Assembly (NCBI GenBank): GCA_036267135.1
Contig: DATAWQ010000037.1
Span: 1-64,000, forward strand
Direction: 5' to 3'
DNA: 64,000 bases
From: PALSA-505 sp036267135
GTDB taxonomy: Bacteria; Actinomycetota; Actinomycetes; Streptosporangiales; Streptosporangiaceae
Part shown: positions 24,964 through 34,022 of the stretch, one piece after another
How positions within the stretch are numbered: position 1 is the stretch's first letter
Layout of the letters: the number at the start of each line of letters is the position of its first letter
Notes under the pieces: generated by a model
The model's input: only the letters and a program-made list of their open reading frames with translations
What the model was told of the DNA's origin: nothing
Database searches by the model: none
Made by a program: the position numbers and the translations under genes

Positions 24964-25953
24964 ATGGGCGGCCCGCACCCGGCCGTCGCGCAGCTCCGCA
25001 CCGCCGTGCGGCGGTGCCTGGCCGACCTGGAGCCGGGCGAGCTCGTACTGGCCGCGTGCTCAGGCGGCGCCGATTCCCTGGCGCTGGCCGCCGCGCTGGC
25101 CTTCGTGGCGCCGCGGGCCGGACTGCGGGCCGGCGCCGTCACGGTGGACCACGGGTTGCAGCCGGGCTCGGCCGCGCAGGCCGCGCGGGCGGCGGCGCAG
25201 CTCACCGGGCTCGGCCTGGCCCCGGTGGAGCTGATCGCGGTCACCGTCGGCGCCACGGGCGGCCCGGAGGCGGCGGCCAGGGACGCCAGGTACCTGGCGC
25301 TCGACCAGGTCGGTGCGAAGACCGGAGCCGCTGCCATCCTGCTCGGTCACACCCTGGACGACCAGGCCGAGACGGTGCTGCTCGGGCTGGCCAGGGGGTC
25401 AGGCGGCCGGTCGCTGGCCGGCATGCCCGAGCGCACCGGCCGGTACCGGCGGCCGCTGCTCGGTGTCGGCCGGGAGCAGACGAGAGCCGCCTGCGCGGCG
25501 CTGCGCCTCGACGTCTGGGACGACCCGCAGAACGCCGACCCGCGCTACGCCAGGGCCAGGGTCCGCCACCAGGCGCTGCCCGCGCTCGAGGCCTCGCTTG
25601 GCCCCGGCATCGCGGCTGCCCTGGTGCGCACCGCCCGCCAGCTCCGCGCCGACGCGGACGCGCTGGACCAACTCGCCGCCGACGCCGCAGGCCGGCTCGT
25701 TGATCCCGGTCCCACGGTGGACGTGGCCGCGCTGACCGCGCTGCCCGCGGCGCTGCGGACGCGGGTGCTCCGCGCCGCGGCCGTCACGGCGGGGTGCCGG
25801 CCGGGCGCGCTGGCTGCCACCCATATCGACGGGCTCGACGAGCTGCTCACCGGCTGGCACGGGCAGCGCGGGGTAGACCTGCCCGGCGGGATCCGCGGGG
25901 TACGCCGGTGTGGGAAGCTGCGGTTCATCGCCAGCCGCCCGGCCGGGGATTAG
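24964..25953 (+). CDS. tilS: tRNA(Ile)-lysidine synthetase
   Basis: A 329-residue N-type ATP pyrophosphatase. SGGADS at about 33-38 is the PP-loop, TVDHGLQPGSAAQA and LGHTLDDQAETVLLGLARGSGGRSLAGM are characteristic of TilS. It converts C34 of tRNA-Ile(CAU) to lysidine so that AUA is read, an essential decoding step. The compact C-terminal part is shorter than in E. coli, usual for actinomycetes. The ATG lies 7 nt after the metalloprotease stop; hpt follows. Confidence 0.93.
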   Translation: MGGPHPAVAQLRTAVRRCLADLEPGELVLAACSGGADSLALAAALAFVAPRAGLRAGAVTVDHGLQPGSAAQAARAAAQLTGLGLAPVELIAVTVGATGGPEAAARDARYLALDQVGAKTGAAAILLGHTLDDQAETVLLGLARGSGGRSLAGMPERTGRYRRPLLGVGREQTRAACAALRLDVWDDPQNADPRYARARVRHQALPALEASLGPGIAAALVRTARQLRADADALDQLAADAAGRLVDPGPTVDVAALTALPAALRTRVLRAAAVTAGCRPGALAATHIDGLDELLTGWHGQRGVDLPGGIRGVRRCGKLRFIASRPAGD

Positions 25954-26025
25954 CCGCCCGCCGGGCGGGCGCCACCGGGCACGTCGGCGGACCGAGACAG
26001 GCCCCGAGTGCATGGGAGGGCGCGG

Positions 26026-26610
26026 ATGGACGCGAGCGACATGGGAGCAGACCTCAAGGAGGTGCTGATCAGCCCCGAGCAGTTGCGGGTGCGGATCGGC
26101 GAGCTGGCCGCCCGGATCGACGCGGATTACGTCGGCCGCGAACTGCTGCTCGTCGGGGTGCTCAAGGGCGCGGTCATGGTCCTGGCCGACCTGGCCCGCG
26201 CGATGCACCTGCCCGTCCAGATGGACTGGATGGCTATTTCTTCCTACGGCTCGGGCACGAAATCGTCCGGCGTGGTCCGAATCCTCAAGGATCTCGACAC
26301 CGACATCACCGGCCGGCACGTGCTCGTGGTGGAGGACATCATCGACTCCGGCCTGACGTTGTCCTGGCTGGTGGGAAACCTGCGTTCACGCGGGCCCGCC
26401 TCGGTCGAGGTGTGCGTGATGCTCCGCAAGCCCGCGGCGGCCCGGATGGATGTCGACGTCAAGTACACCGGCTTCGAGATCGCCGACGAGTTCGTTATCG
26501 GATACGGGCTCGACTACGCCGAAAAGTTCAGGAACCTTCCGTTTATCGGCACGCTCGCCCCGCACGTCTACGGTGGCGCGGGGAACACTTCAAGCGATGA
26601 CAAACGTTGA
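26026..26610 (+). CDS. hpt: Hypoxanthine phosphoribosyltransferase
   Basis: A 194-residue type I PRTase that makes IMP/GMP from hypoxanthine/guanine and PRPP. Key regions are VGVLKGAVMVLADLARA, the flexible loop SSYGSGTKSSG, the PRPP motif VLVVEDIIDSGLTLSWLV and DEFVIGYGLDYAEKFRNLPFIG. The start is ATG 26026, with GGGAGGG 5 nt upstream, in preference to GTG 26008. The tilS-hpt-ftsH order is widely conserved in Gram-positive bacteria. Confidence 0.96.
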   Translation: MDASDMGADLKEVLISPEQLRVRIGELAARIDADYVGRELLLVGVLKGAVMVLADLARAMHLPVQMDWMAISSYGSGTKSSGVVRILKDLDTDITGRHVLVVEDIIDSGLTLSWLVGNLRSRGPASVEVCVMLRKPAAARMDVDVKYTGFEIADEFVIGYGLDYAEKFRNLPFIGTLAPHVYGGAGNTSSDDKR

Positions 26611-26763
26611 GTTTCCAGGAAGTGGTCGCCAGCCATCGGCCGGGCGGCCACTCCTGGTTGGCACAGTCCTCGGTGAGGGTGGTCAGGAGCGCGGTGTACT
26701 GTCGAGTATTGCGCATCGCTGCCGGAACGAGAGGGAAGTCGGGCATGGTGCGGACGCAAGGTA

Positions 26764-26786
26764 GCCCCGTCTGGAGCAGGCGGGGC
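26764..26786 (+). terminator. Hairpin in the hpt-ftsH intergenic region
   Basis: GCCCCGTCTG (26764-26773) pairs with CAGGCGGGGC (26777-26786) through ten base pairs, including one G-T pair, around a GAG loop, in the 235-nt gap between hpt and ftsH. It lacks a T-run. It may attenuate read-through or be a leader structure of ftsH. Confidence 0.45.
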
Positions 26787-26845
26787 ATGACGCTGGTCGG
26801 GAGGGTTCGACCCCGGTCACACGAGGTGGGCAGGGTCATTCGCCG

Positions 26846-28873
26846 ATGGATCTGAAGCGAAACTTCCGGCCGTTGCTGGGTATTCTCATCGCCCTGTTCA
26901 TAGTGGTGCTGGTGTTTGAGTACGCCAGCGGCGGCAGCACGTACAAGCAGGTCCCCACCTCGCAGGTGGTGTGGCAGATCGAGCACGGCCAGGTCGCCAC
27001 GGCTCAGTTGCTCGACAAGAACAATTCCGTCGAGATCACCACGAACAGCGGCACCAAGCTGACCACCTCCTGGGTGGGTAACCAGGGTCAGCAGCTTCAG
27101 CAGGAACTGCAGAAGCTGTACGACCAGGGCAAGCTGCACGGCGGCTACACGGTGCAGGGCGCCGGCGGGTCGGCCTGGCTGGCGCTCATCGAGAACTTGT
27201 TCCCCTGGCTGCTGGTCATCGGGTTCTTCCTGCTGATCATGAACCAGATGCAGGGCGGCGGTTCGCGGGTGATGAACTTCGGCAAGTCCAAGGCCAAGCT
27301 GATCACCAAGGACACTCCCAAGACCACGTTCGCCGACGTGGCCGGGGCCGATGAGCCCATCGAGGAGCTTCAGGAGATCAAGGAGTTCCTGCAGAACCCG
27401 GCCAAGTTCCAGGCGATCGGCGCGAAGATTCCCAAGGGTGTGCTGCTCTACGGGCCGCCAGGCACCGGGAAGACCCTGCTGGCCCGGGCCGTGGCGGGCG
27501 AGGCCGGCGTGCCGTTCTACTCGATCTCCGGCTCGGACTTCGTGGAGATGTTCGTCGGTGTCGGCGCCTCCCGGGTGCGCGACCTGTTCGAGCAGGCCAA
27601 GGCGAACGCGCCTGCCATCGTCTTCGTGGACGAGATCGACGCGGTCGGCCGCCATCGCGGGGCCGGCCTGGGCGGCGGCCACGACGAGCGGGAGCAGACG
27701 CTCAACCAGATGCTGGTCGAGCTGGACGGCTTCGACACCAAGGGCGGGGTCATCGTGATCGCCGCCACCAACCGGCCGGACATCCTGGACCCGGCGTTGC
27801 TGCGCCCGGGCCGCTTCGACCGCCAGATCATGGTGCCGCAGCCGGACCTGAACGGCCGCAAGGGCATCTTGCGAGTGCACGCGCGCGGCAAGCCGTTCGG
27901 GCCCGACGTAGAGCTCGACGTGATCGCCGCCCGGACGCCCGGCTTCACGGGCGCCGACCTGGCCAACGTGATCAATGAGGGCGCGTTGCTCACCGCGCGC
28001 GGCAACGGCACCCAGATCGCCATGGCCTCGCTCGAAGAGGCCATCGACCGGGTGATGGCCGGGCCCGAGCGCAAGAGTGCCATCCTGTCCGAGAAGGAGC
28101 GCAAGCTCATCGCCTACCACGAGGGCGGCCACGCCCTGGTCGGGCACGCGCTGCCGAACGCGGACCCGGTGCACAAGATCACGATCATCCCGCGCGGCCG
28201 GGCGCTCGGCTACACCGTGTCCGCGCCGACCGAGGACAAGTTCCTGATCAGCCGGGCCGAGATGATGGACCAGCTCGCCATGCTGCTAGGCGGCCGGACG
28301 GCCGAGGAACTGATCTTCCACGAGCCGACCACCGGGGCGGCGAACGACATCGAGAAGGCCACCCAGATCGCCAGGGGCATGGTCACCGAGTACGGGATGA
28401 GCGAGCGGCTCGGTGCGCGCAAGTTCGGCACCTCGGACGGCGAGCCCTTCCTCGGCCGGGACATGGGGCATGGCCGGGATTACTCCGAAGAGATCGCGTC
28501 GGCGATCGACGACGAGGTGCGCAGGCTCATCGAGTCGGCGCACGACGAAGCCTGGGAGATCCTGGTTCAGTACCGCGACGTGCTCGACTCGCTGGTGCTC
28601 GAGCTTATGGAGAAGGAAACGCTGTCCAGGAAGGCCGTGCTCAAGGTCTTCGAGTCCGTGCAGAAGCGGGCCATCCGCGACACCTACACCGGGTACGGCA
28701 AGCGTGTTCCCTCCGACCGGCCGCCGGTGCTCACCCAGAAGGAGATGGCACTGACCGCCGCCAGCGACAAGGACGGCAAGGTCCTAGGGGCAGGGGCCAA
28801 CGGGCAGTCAAGCCCAGGCGTGGCCCTGCCGGGGACCGGGCCGGACGATCCGCCGGGCAGCGAGGACCGGTGA
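26846..28873 (+). CDS. ftsH: ATP-dependent zinc metalloprotease FtsH
   Basis: A 675-residue membrane protease. Two transmembrane segments (about 9-26 and 112-132) flank an extracytoplasmic domain. The AAA module has Walker A GPPGTGKT at 203-210, Walker B VFVDEID and the second region of homology, and the zinc protease motif HEGGH is at 425-429. It degrades misfolded membrane proteins and regulators. The C-terminus is long, Gly/Pro-rich and likely disordered. Its stop overlaps folE (GTGA). It lacks a strong Shine-Dalgarno sequence. Confidence 0.97.
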   Translation: MDLKRNFRPLLGILIALFIVVLVFEYASGGSTYKQVPTSQVVWQIEHGQVATAQLLDKNNSVEITTNSGTKLTTSWVGNQGQQLQQELQKLYDQGKLHGGYTVQGAGGSAWLALIENLFPWLLVIGFFLLIMNQMQGGGSRVMNFGKSKAKLITKDTPKTTFADVAGADEPIEELQEIKEFLQNPAKFQAIGAKIPKGVLLYGPPGTGKTLLARAVAGEAGVPFYSISGSDFVEMFVGVGASRVRDLFEQAKANAPAIVFVDEIDAVGRHRGAGLGGGHDEREQTLNQMLVELDGFDTKGGVIVIAATNRPDILDPALLRPGRFDRQIMVPQPDLNGRKGILRVHARGKPFGPDVELDVIAARTPGFTGADLANVINEGALLTARGNGTQIAMASLEEAIDRVMAGPERKSAILSEKERKLIAYHEGGHALVGHALPNADPVHKITIIPRGRALGYTVSAPTEDKFLISRAEMMDQLAMLLGGRTAEELIFHEPTTGAANDIEKATQIARGMVTEYGMSERLGARKFGTSDGEPFLGRDMGHGRDYSEEIASAIDDEVRRLIESAHDEAWEILVQYRDVLDSLVLELMEKETLSRKAVLKVFESVQKRAIRDTYTGYGKRVPSDRPPVLTQKEMALTAASDKDGKVLGAGANGQSSPGVALPGTGPDDPPGSEDR

Positions 28874-29511
28874 CACCCGCCTCCGGCGGGCCCGCGGGCA
28901 AGAACGCGGCCCCGCCGGATGGGCTGGCCACTACCGCGGGCGAGGTCGATCTTCCGCGCATCGAGCGTGCGGTCCGCGAGATCCTGCTGGCGATCGGGGA
29001 CGATCCGGACCGCGACGGGCTGCGGCAGACACCCGCCCGGGTCGCGCGCAGCTACGCCGAGCAGTTCGCCGGCCTGCGGCTCGCGCCCGGGGACGTGCTC
29101 ACCACCGTATTCGACGCCGACCACGACGAGATGGTGCTGGTACGCGATATCGAGGTGTACAGCACGTGCGAGCATCACCTCGTGCCGTTCTTCGGATTCG
29201 CACATATCGGATATATCCCGAATGAAAAAGGTCAGATCACCGGCCTTTCCAAGCTGGCCAGGCTGATCGACGTATATGCTCGGCGACCGCAGGTCCAGGA
29301 GCGCATGACCAGTCAGGTCGCGGACGCTTTGATGGACACCCTCGAACCGCGAGGGGTTATCGTGGTGGTTGAGGCGGAACACCTGTGCATGACCATGCGA
29401 GGGGTCCGCAAGCCCGGTGCCAAGACCCTCACATCCGCGGTCCGCGGCATCTTCCGGGATTCCGACCGGACCAGGGCCGAGGCGATGAGCCTGCTGTTCG
29501 GCCGCCGGTAG
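28870..29511 (+). CDS. folE: GTP cyclohydrolase I
   Basis: A 213-residue enzyme that converts GTP to 7,8-dihydroneopterin triphosphate, the first step of folate synthesis. Motifs: DPDRDGLRQTPARVARSYAEQFAGL, VLVRDIEVYSTCEHHLVPFFGFAHIGYIP (zinc Cys/His), LSKLARLIDVYARRPQVQERMT and CMTMRGVRKPGA. The GTG start overlaps the ftsH stop codon (GTGA at 28870-28873), so the two are coupled. folP-folB-folK follow after an intervening membrane gene, completing most of the pterin branch. Confidence 0.96.
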   Translation: MTPASGGPAGKNAAPPDGLATTAGEVDLPRIERAVREILLAIGDDPDRDGLRQTPARVARSYAEQFAGLRLAPGDVLTTVFDADHDEMVLVRDIEVYSTCEHHLVPFFGFAHIGYIPNEKGQITGLSKLARLIDVYARRPQVQERMTSQVADALMDTLEPRGVIVVVEAEHLCMTMRGVRKPGAKTLTSAVRGIFRDSDRTRAEAMSLLFGRR

Positions 29512-29739
29512 CACGGCCGTCCGTTGCTGCCCACCCGTAGATGCCCACCTGTAGGTACTCTGCGGAGGAGCGCGGAATTTGGTGAATTCGAAGGACTATT
29601 GTCACCGTTTCCCGGCGCATCGTTCACTGGTCACGGTGCATTCTGGTACGGACAGGAATGACCGCGGACAAGCCGCGCACCCGGTAGCCGCCCGCTACCC
29701 TGACAGCCACTGATCCGGGGCCTGACGGATACCACCGAC

Positions 29740-31644
29740 ATGAACGAAAACGACTCAGCCGAATCCAGCGCGCCTTCAGCGGGCACGGCCCTGCCCACCT
29801 CTTCGGGCCCACTTCAGGCTGTCGCACCCCGCGTCGCCGAGCGGGCCCGCCCGCCCGCGGACGCGCCGCCGCCACCCCCCGAGCGCAGGACCCTGAGCCG
29901 GGCCGTACCGAGAATCGCCGGCCTGTTCTGCCTGCTCATCGGGCTGAGCGACATCCTGTCGGTCATCATCCCGGCCTGGCACGAGCGGCTGCAGCGGATA
30001 CACCGGTTCGCCGGCATGGTCCCGGGCACCGAGATCGCCGTGGACAGCACCGCCATCGCCATCACCGGCCTGATGCTGCTGATGCTGTCGCACGGGATGC
30101 GGCGCAGGAAGCGCCGCGCCTGGCAGGCGGTCATCTCCCTGCTGGCCTTCAACATCGTCATCCACCTGGTGCACGGCCTGCACGTCGTGCTCGCCGCGGT
30201 CTCGCTGGCCGCGCTGGGAACGCTGCTCTACTACAGCGATCACTTCTACGCCCGGGGCGACCCGCGGACCCGGTGGCGGGCGCTGTACGTCTTCGGCTGG
30301 CTGGTCGTCGCCGACGTGGCCATCGGCCTGGGCTACATCCTGCTCGCCCGCGGCCTGGCCAGCGATTATTCGTTCCCGCAGCGCCTTCAGCATGTGCTGT
30401 ACGGTCTGGTCGGCTTCTCCGGCCCGGTGCAGTTCGCGCCGGAGAGCCGCAGCGACGTGTTCAACCTGCTGACCAGCGGCCTGGGTCTGGTCACCCTGGT
30501 CATCACCATCTACCTGTTCCTGCGCCCGGCCGAACCCAAGGCCAGGCTGAGCGCTCAGGACGCGGTGAGGATCAAGGAACTGCTGGCCAGGTACGGCGAG
30601 CGTGACTCGCTCGGCTACTTCGCCCTGCGCCACGACAAGAACGTGGTCTGGTCGCCGACCGGAAAGTCCTGCATCGGCTACCGGGTGGTGTCCGGCGTCA
30701 TGCTGGCCAGCGCCGATCCGCTCGGCGACCCCGAGGCGTGGCCCGGGGCCATCGCCGTCTTCCTGGACGAGGCGGCGAGCCACGCCTGGGTTCCCGCCGT
30801 CATGGGCTGCAGCGAGCTCGGCGCCGAGGTCTGGTGCCGCGAGGGCGACCTGACCGCGCTGGAACTCGGCGACGAGGCCATCGTCAACGTGGCCGACTTC
30901 AGCCTGTCAGGCCGGGCCATGCGCAACGTGCGCCAGATGGTGACGCGGGTGGCCAGGCACGGCTATGTGGCCGAGGTCAGGCGGATCTCCGACGTGCCGC
31001 GCGAGGAGATCGAGCAGATCGTCCGGCAGGCCGACTCCTGGCGGGGCAGCCCGACCGAGCGCGGGTTCTCCATGGCTCTCGGCCGCGTCGGCGGGCCCGG
31101 CGACGACGACTGCGTGGTCGCCACGGCCACCGAGGACGGCGTGCTGCGGGCGCTGCTGCACTTCGTCCCGTGGGGCGGCGACGGGCTGTCACTCGACCTC
31201 ATGCGCCGCGACCGGGCCTCCCAGCCCGGGCTCAACGACTTCCTCATCGTCGAGGCGGTCAAGGCCGCCCCGGCGCTCGGTGTCAAGCGGCTGTCGCTCA
31301 ACTTCGCGGTGTTCAGGTCGGCACTCGAACGCGGTGAGCGGATCGGGGCTGGGCCGGTGCTGCGGGCCTGGCGCTCGATGCTGGTATTCGCCTCCAAGTG
31401 GTTCCAGATCGAGTCGCTGTACAGGTTCAACAGCAAGTTCCAGCCCGACTGGGAACCACGGTTCTTCGTGTTCCCCGGCACCAGGGACGCGCCGCGAATC
31501 GCGCTGGCCGCCCTCGAGGCCGAGGCGTTCCTGGTCTGGCCCCGGCTGGAACTGCGCAGGTTGGCCCGCAAGCTCGGTCTCGGCAAGGCCAGGCGCCGGC
31601 TGCTGCGGTTGCTCCGTCTTGACCGGGCCGGCCGCCCGGCCTAG
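29740..31644 (+). CDS. MprF-like membrane aminoacyltransferase (DUF2156 / lysylphosphatidylglycerol synthetase type)
   Basis: A 634-residue protein. After a Pro/Ala-rich N-terminal tail come about six hydrophobic segments (residues ~60-260). The C-terminal cytosolic DUF2156 domain (RIKELLARYGERDSLGYFALRHDKNVVWSPTGKSCIGYRVVSG, LSLNFAVFRSALERGE) has the dual GNAT fold of phosphatidylglycerol lysyl/alanyltransferases. It probably transfers an amino acid from tRNA to membrane lipid, affecting surface charge; which amino acid is not determinable. It sits within the folate operon, as in relatives, and is preceded by a 228-nt gap without clear regulatory signals. Confidence 0.85.
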   Translation: MNENDSAESSAPSAGTALPTSSGPLQAVAPRVAERARPPADAPPPPPERRTLSRAVPRIAGLFCLLIGLSDILSVIIPAWHERLQRIHRFAGMVPGTEIAVDSTAIAITGLMLLMLSHGMRRRKRRAWQAVISLLAFNIVIHLVHGLHVVLAAVSLAALGTLLYYSDHFYARGDPRTRWRALYVFGWLVVADVAIGLGYILLARGLASDYSFPQRLQHVLYGLVGFSGPVQFAPESRSDVFNLLTSGLGLVTLVITIYLFLRPAEPKARLSAQDAVRIKELLARYGERDSLGYFALRHDKNVVWSPTGKSCIGYRVVSGVMLASADPLGDPEAWPGAIAVFLDEAASHAWVPAVMGCSELGAEVWCREGDLTALELGDEAIVNVADFSLSGRAMRNVRQMVTRVARHGYVAEVRRISDVPREEIEQIVRQADSWRGSPTERGFSMALGRVGGPGDDDCVVATATEDGVLRALLHFVPWGGDGLSLDLMRRDRASQPGLNDFLIVEAVKAAPALGVKRLSLNFAVFRSALERGERIGAGPVLRAWRSMLVFASKWFQIESLYRFNSKFQPDWEPRFFVFPGTRDAPRIALAALEAEAFLVWPRLELRRLARKLGLGKARRRLLRLLRLDRAGRPA

Positions 31645-31673
31645 CCTGCCCGTCCGCCGCATAGGGTGACGGG

Positions 31674-32597
31674 ATGGGTGGTGAACTCGGGCCCGGACCT
31701 GACCAGGGTTCCGGCGTGCTGCCCGGCCTGGCCGGGCCGGGCCGTTGCCTGGTCATGGGTGTGGTGAACGTCACGCCGGACTCGTTCTCCGACGGCGGCG
31801 CCTGGTACGGCACCGAGCCCGCGGTCCGCCACGGGCTCGACCTCGCCGCCCAGGGCGCCGACCTGGTCGACGTGGGCGGCGAGTCCACCCGTCCCGGCGC
31901 CCAGCGGGTGTCGGAGGCGGAGGAGTTGCGGCGGGTGATCCCGGTCATCGGCGCGCTCGCGGCGGCCGGCGTCAGGGTGAGCGTGGACACCATGCGGGCC
32001 CGGGTCGCCGAGGCCGCCGTGGAAGCGGGCGCCTGCCTGGTCAACGACGTGAGCGGCGGGCTCGCCGACCCGCAGATGCCTCGGATCGTGGCCAAGGCAG
32101 GCGCGTCTTACGTGGTCATGCACTGGCGCGGCCACAGCCACGACATGATGCAGCGCGCGGTCTACCAGGACGTGGTGGCCGAGGTCGTCGCCGAGTTGCG
32201 GCTCCGCGTCGACACGGTGATCGGGGAGGGCCTGGACCCGGGCCGTATCGTGCTCGACCCCGGCCTCGGGTTCGCCAAGCGGCCCGCGCATAACTGGGAA
32301 CTGCTCACCCGGTTGCCTGAGATCGCCGCGCTGGGCGGGGGTGGCCCCGCGTTTCCCGTCCTCATCGGCGCCTCCCGCAAGAGTTTCCTGGGCAAGCTGC
32401 TGGCCGGTCCCGACGGCACCCCGCGCCCGTTCACCGGCTGCGACGGCGCCACCGTGGGGGTGACCGCGCTCGCCGCCGCGAACGGGGCCTGGGCGGTGCG
32501 GGTGCACGAGGTCCCGCCGAACGTGGACGCGGTCAAGGTCGGCACGGCCTGGCGGGCCGCGGCCCTCGGCGCGACGGGGCCGGGAGGCGGCGCGTGA
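31674..32597 (+). CDS. folP: Dihydropteroate synthase
   Basis: A 307-residue TIM barrel that condenses p-aminobenzoate with the pterin pyrophosphate and is the sulfonamide target. Signatures: MGVVNVTPDSFSDGGAW, VDVGGESTRPGAQRVS, LVNDVSGG, DPGLGFAKRPAHNWELL, LIGASRKSFLG and the C-terminal RVHEVPPNVDAVKV. Its stop overlaps the folB GTG (GTGA), so the genes are translationally coupled. Confidence 0.97.
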   Translation: MGGELGPGPDQGSGVLPGLAGPGRCLVMGVVNVTPDSFSDGGAWYGTEPAVRHGLDLAAQGADLVDVGGESTRPGAQRVSEAEELRRVIPVIGALAAAGVRVSVDTMRARVAEAAVEAGACLVNDVSGGLADPQMPRIVAKAGASYVVMHWRGHSHDMMQRAVYQDVVAEVVAELRLRVDTVIGEGLDPGRIVLDPGLGFAKRPAHNWELLTRLPEIAALGGGGPAFPVLIGASRKSFLGKLLAGPDGTPRPFTGCDGATVGVTALAAANGAWAVRVHEVPPNVDAVKVGTAWRAAALGATGPGGGA

Positions 32598-33004
32598 GCC
32601 TGGACCGGATAGCCCTGGACCGGATAGCACTGGACCGGATAGCCCTGGACCGGATAGCACTGCGGGGCCTGCGCGTCCGCGGCCGCCACGGCGTCTACGA
32701 GCATGAGCGCCGGGACGGCCAGGAGTTCGTGGTCGACGCCGTGCTCGGTCTCGACACCCGGCCGGCCGCCGCCGGCGACGACCTGGCCCGTACCGTCGAC
32801 TACGGCGCCCTGGCCGATCGGCTGGCCGCGGTCGTGAGCGGCGAACCGGTGCGGCTGATCGAGACGCTGGCCGAGCGGCTGGCCCTGACCTGCCTGGCCG
32901 AGCCCGCGGTGCAGGAGGTGGAGATCACCGTGCACAAGCCGCAGGCGCCGCTGGCCCAGCCGGTCCAGGACGTCACTGTGACGATTGCGCGGAGGCGAGC
33001 ATGA
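32594..33004 (+). CDS. folB: Dihydroneopterin aldolase with an N-terminal repeat extension
   Basis: A 136-residue aldolase that converts dihydroneopterin to hydroxymethyl-dihydropterin: RGLRVRGRHGVYEHERRDGQEFVVDAVLGL, DDLARTVDYGALADRL, RLIETLAERLALTC and the C-terminal VTVHKPQAP-like strand. The N-terminus is unusual: four copies of Leu-Asp-Arg-Ile-Ala precede the normal start of the fold, encoded by a perfect 15-bp tandem repeat. Its GTG overlaps the folP stop and its own stop overlaps folK. Confidence 0.94.
   Translation: MSLDRIALDRIALDRIALDRIALRGLRVRGRHGVYEHERRDGQEFVVDAVLGLDTRPAAAGDDLARTVDYGALADRLAAVVSGEPVRLIETLAERLALTCLAEPAVQEVEITVHKPQAPLAQPVQDVTVTIARRRA
32600..32659 (+). repeat. 15-bp tandem repeat (4 copies) inside folB
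   Basis: Units CTGGACCGGATAGCC and CTGGACCGGATAGCA alternate exactly (1=3, 2=4), so the array can also be read as a 30-bp unit repeated twice. Each unit adds the residues LDRIA. It lies directly after the folB start codon. Slipped-strand changes in copy number would be in frame and change only the N-terminal extension. Confidence 0.95.
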
Positions 33005-33531
33005 GCCCACCCGGCCCGCGGCCGGCCCGGCGCCGTGTGGTCCTGGCGCTTGGCAGCAACCTCGGCGACCGGCTGGCGAACCTGCAGGGGGCGGTCGACG
33101 CGCTGGCCGGCACACCAGGGCTCGACGTCGTCGCCGTGTCCCCGGTGTACGAGACCGCGCCAGTGGGGGGGCCGGAGCAGCCGGACTACCTGAATGCGGT
33201 GCTGGCGGCCGACACCGACCTGCCCCGCCGTGCGATCCTGGACCGCGCGCACAGCATCGAGCAGGCGTGCGCGCGCGTGCGGGACGAGCGCTGGGGGCCG
33301 CGCACGCTCGACGTGGACGTGATCGTGTACGGCGGCGACATCAGCGACGATCCCGAGCTCACGCTGCCCCACCCGCGGGCGCACGAGCGCGCCTTCGTGC
33401 TGGCGCCCTGGCATGACATCGACCCCGGCGCCGTCGTCCCTGGCCGCGGCCGGATCGCCGATCTGCTCGCCGCGTCGGGCCCGGACGGTGTCCGCCGGGC
33501 CAGCGGCCGCGAGCTCAAGTGGCCGGCATGA
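33001..33531 (+). CDS. folK: 2-amino-4-hydroxy-6-hydroxymethyldihydropteridine pyrophosphokinase
   Basis: A 176-residue HPPK that activates hydroxymethyl-dihydropterin with ATP for FolP. Typical blocks are VLALGSNLGDRLANLQGAVDAL, VSPVYETAPVGGPEQPDYLNAVL, RWGPRTLDVDVIVYGG and LTLPHPRAHERAFVLAPW. Its ATG overlaps the folB stop (ATGA) and its stop overlaps the next ATG, so it is embedded in a tight operon. Confidence 0.97.
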   Translation: MSPPGPRPARRRVVLALGSNLGDRLANLQGAVDALAGTPGLDVVAVSPVYETAPVGGPEQPDYLNAVLAADTDLPRRAILDRAHSIEQACARVRDERWGPRTLDVDVIVYGGDISDDPELTLPHPRAHERAFVLAPWHDIDPGAVVPGRGRIADLLAASGPDGVRRASGRELKWPA

Positions 33532-34022
33532 CCCCGACCCGGGTCAGGTATCTGGTCACGGTCGCCGTGGTGTGCGCCGCGGCCGCGTGGCTGCTGCTCC
33601 TGCACCTCTATGCTTCCCTGCCGCCGCTGCCCTGGACGCCGGTGCTGACCCTGCTGTTGCTCGCGGTGATCGAGGCCAGGGCCGGGTACCTGATCAAGGG
33701 CAGGATCTCGGGCCAACGCCGGCCAGCAGCCGACGATCTCCCCCGCTGGTGGGCCAGGCCCAGGCCGCTGCATCCGATAGCGATCGCGCGCACCGCGGCC
33801 ATCGCCAAGGCCAGCGCACTCGCCGCCGCGGTGATTGGCGGCATCGCCGCCGGGTTCGTGCTCGACCTGATCCGCTCGCTGGGCCAGCCGACTCCCCGCC
33901 AGGACACGTTCACCGCGGTCGGCATCCTGGCCTGCTCGGTGATCCTCGCGACGGCCGCCGTTTACCTGGAAAGATCGTGCCGGGTGCCGCCGAGCGGAGA
34001 ACTGGAACCAGATGAGTCCTGA
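33528..34022 (+). CDS. DUF3180 membrane protein
   Basis: A 164-residue protein with four predicted hydrophobic segments: near the N-terminus (YLVTVAVVCAAAAWLLLLHL), a second (PVLTLLLLAVIEARAGY), and two later ones (ASALAAAVIGGIAAGFVLDLI; AVGILACSVILATAAVYL). This is the actinobacterial DUF3180 family, always found next to folK; function unknown. ATG 33528 overlaps the folK stop (ATGA). Confidence 0.88.
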   Translation: MTPTRVRYLVTVAVVCAAAAWLLLLHLYASLPPLPWTPVLTLLLLAVIEARAGYLIKGRISGQRRPAADDLPRWWARPRPLHPIAIARTAAIAKASALAAAVIGGIAAGFVLDLIRSLGQPTPRQDTFTAVGILACSVILATAAVYLERSCRVPPSGELEPDES

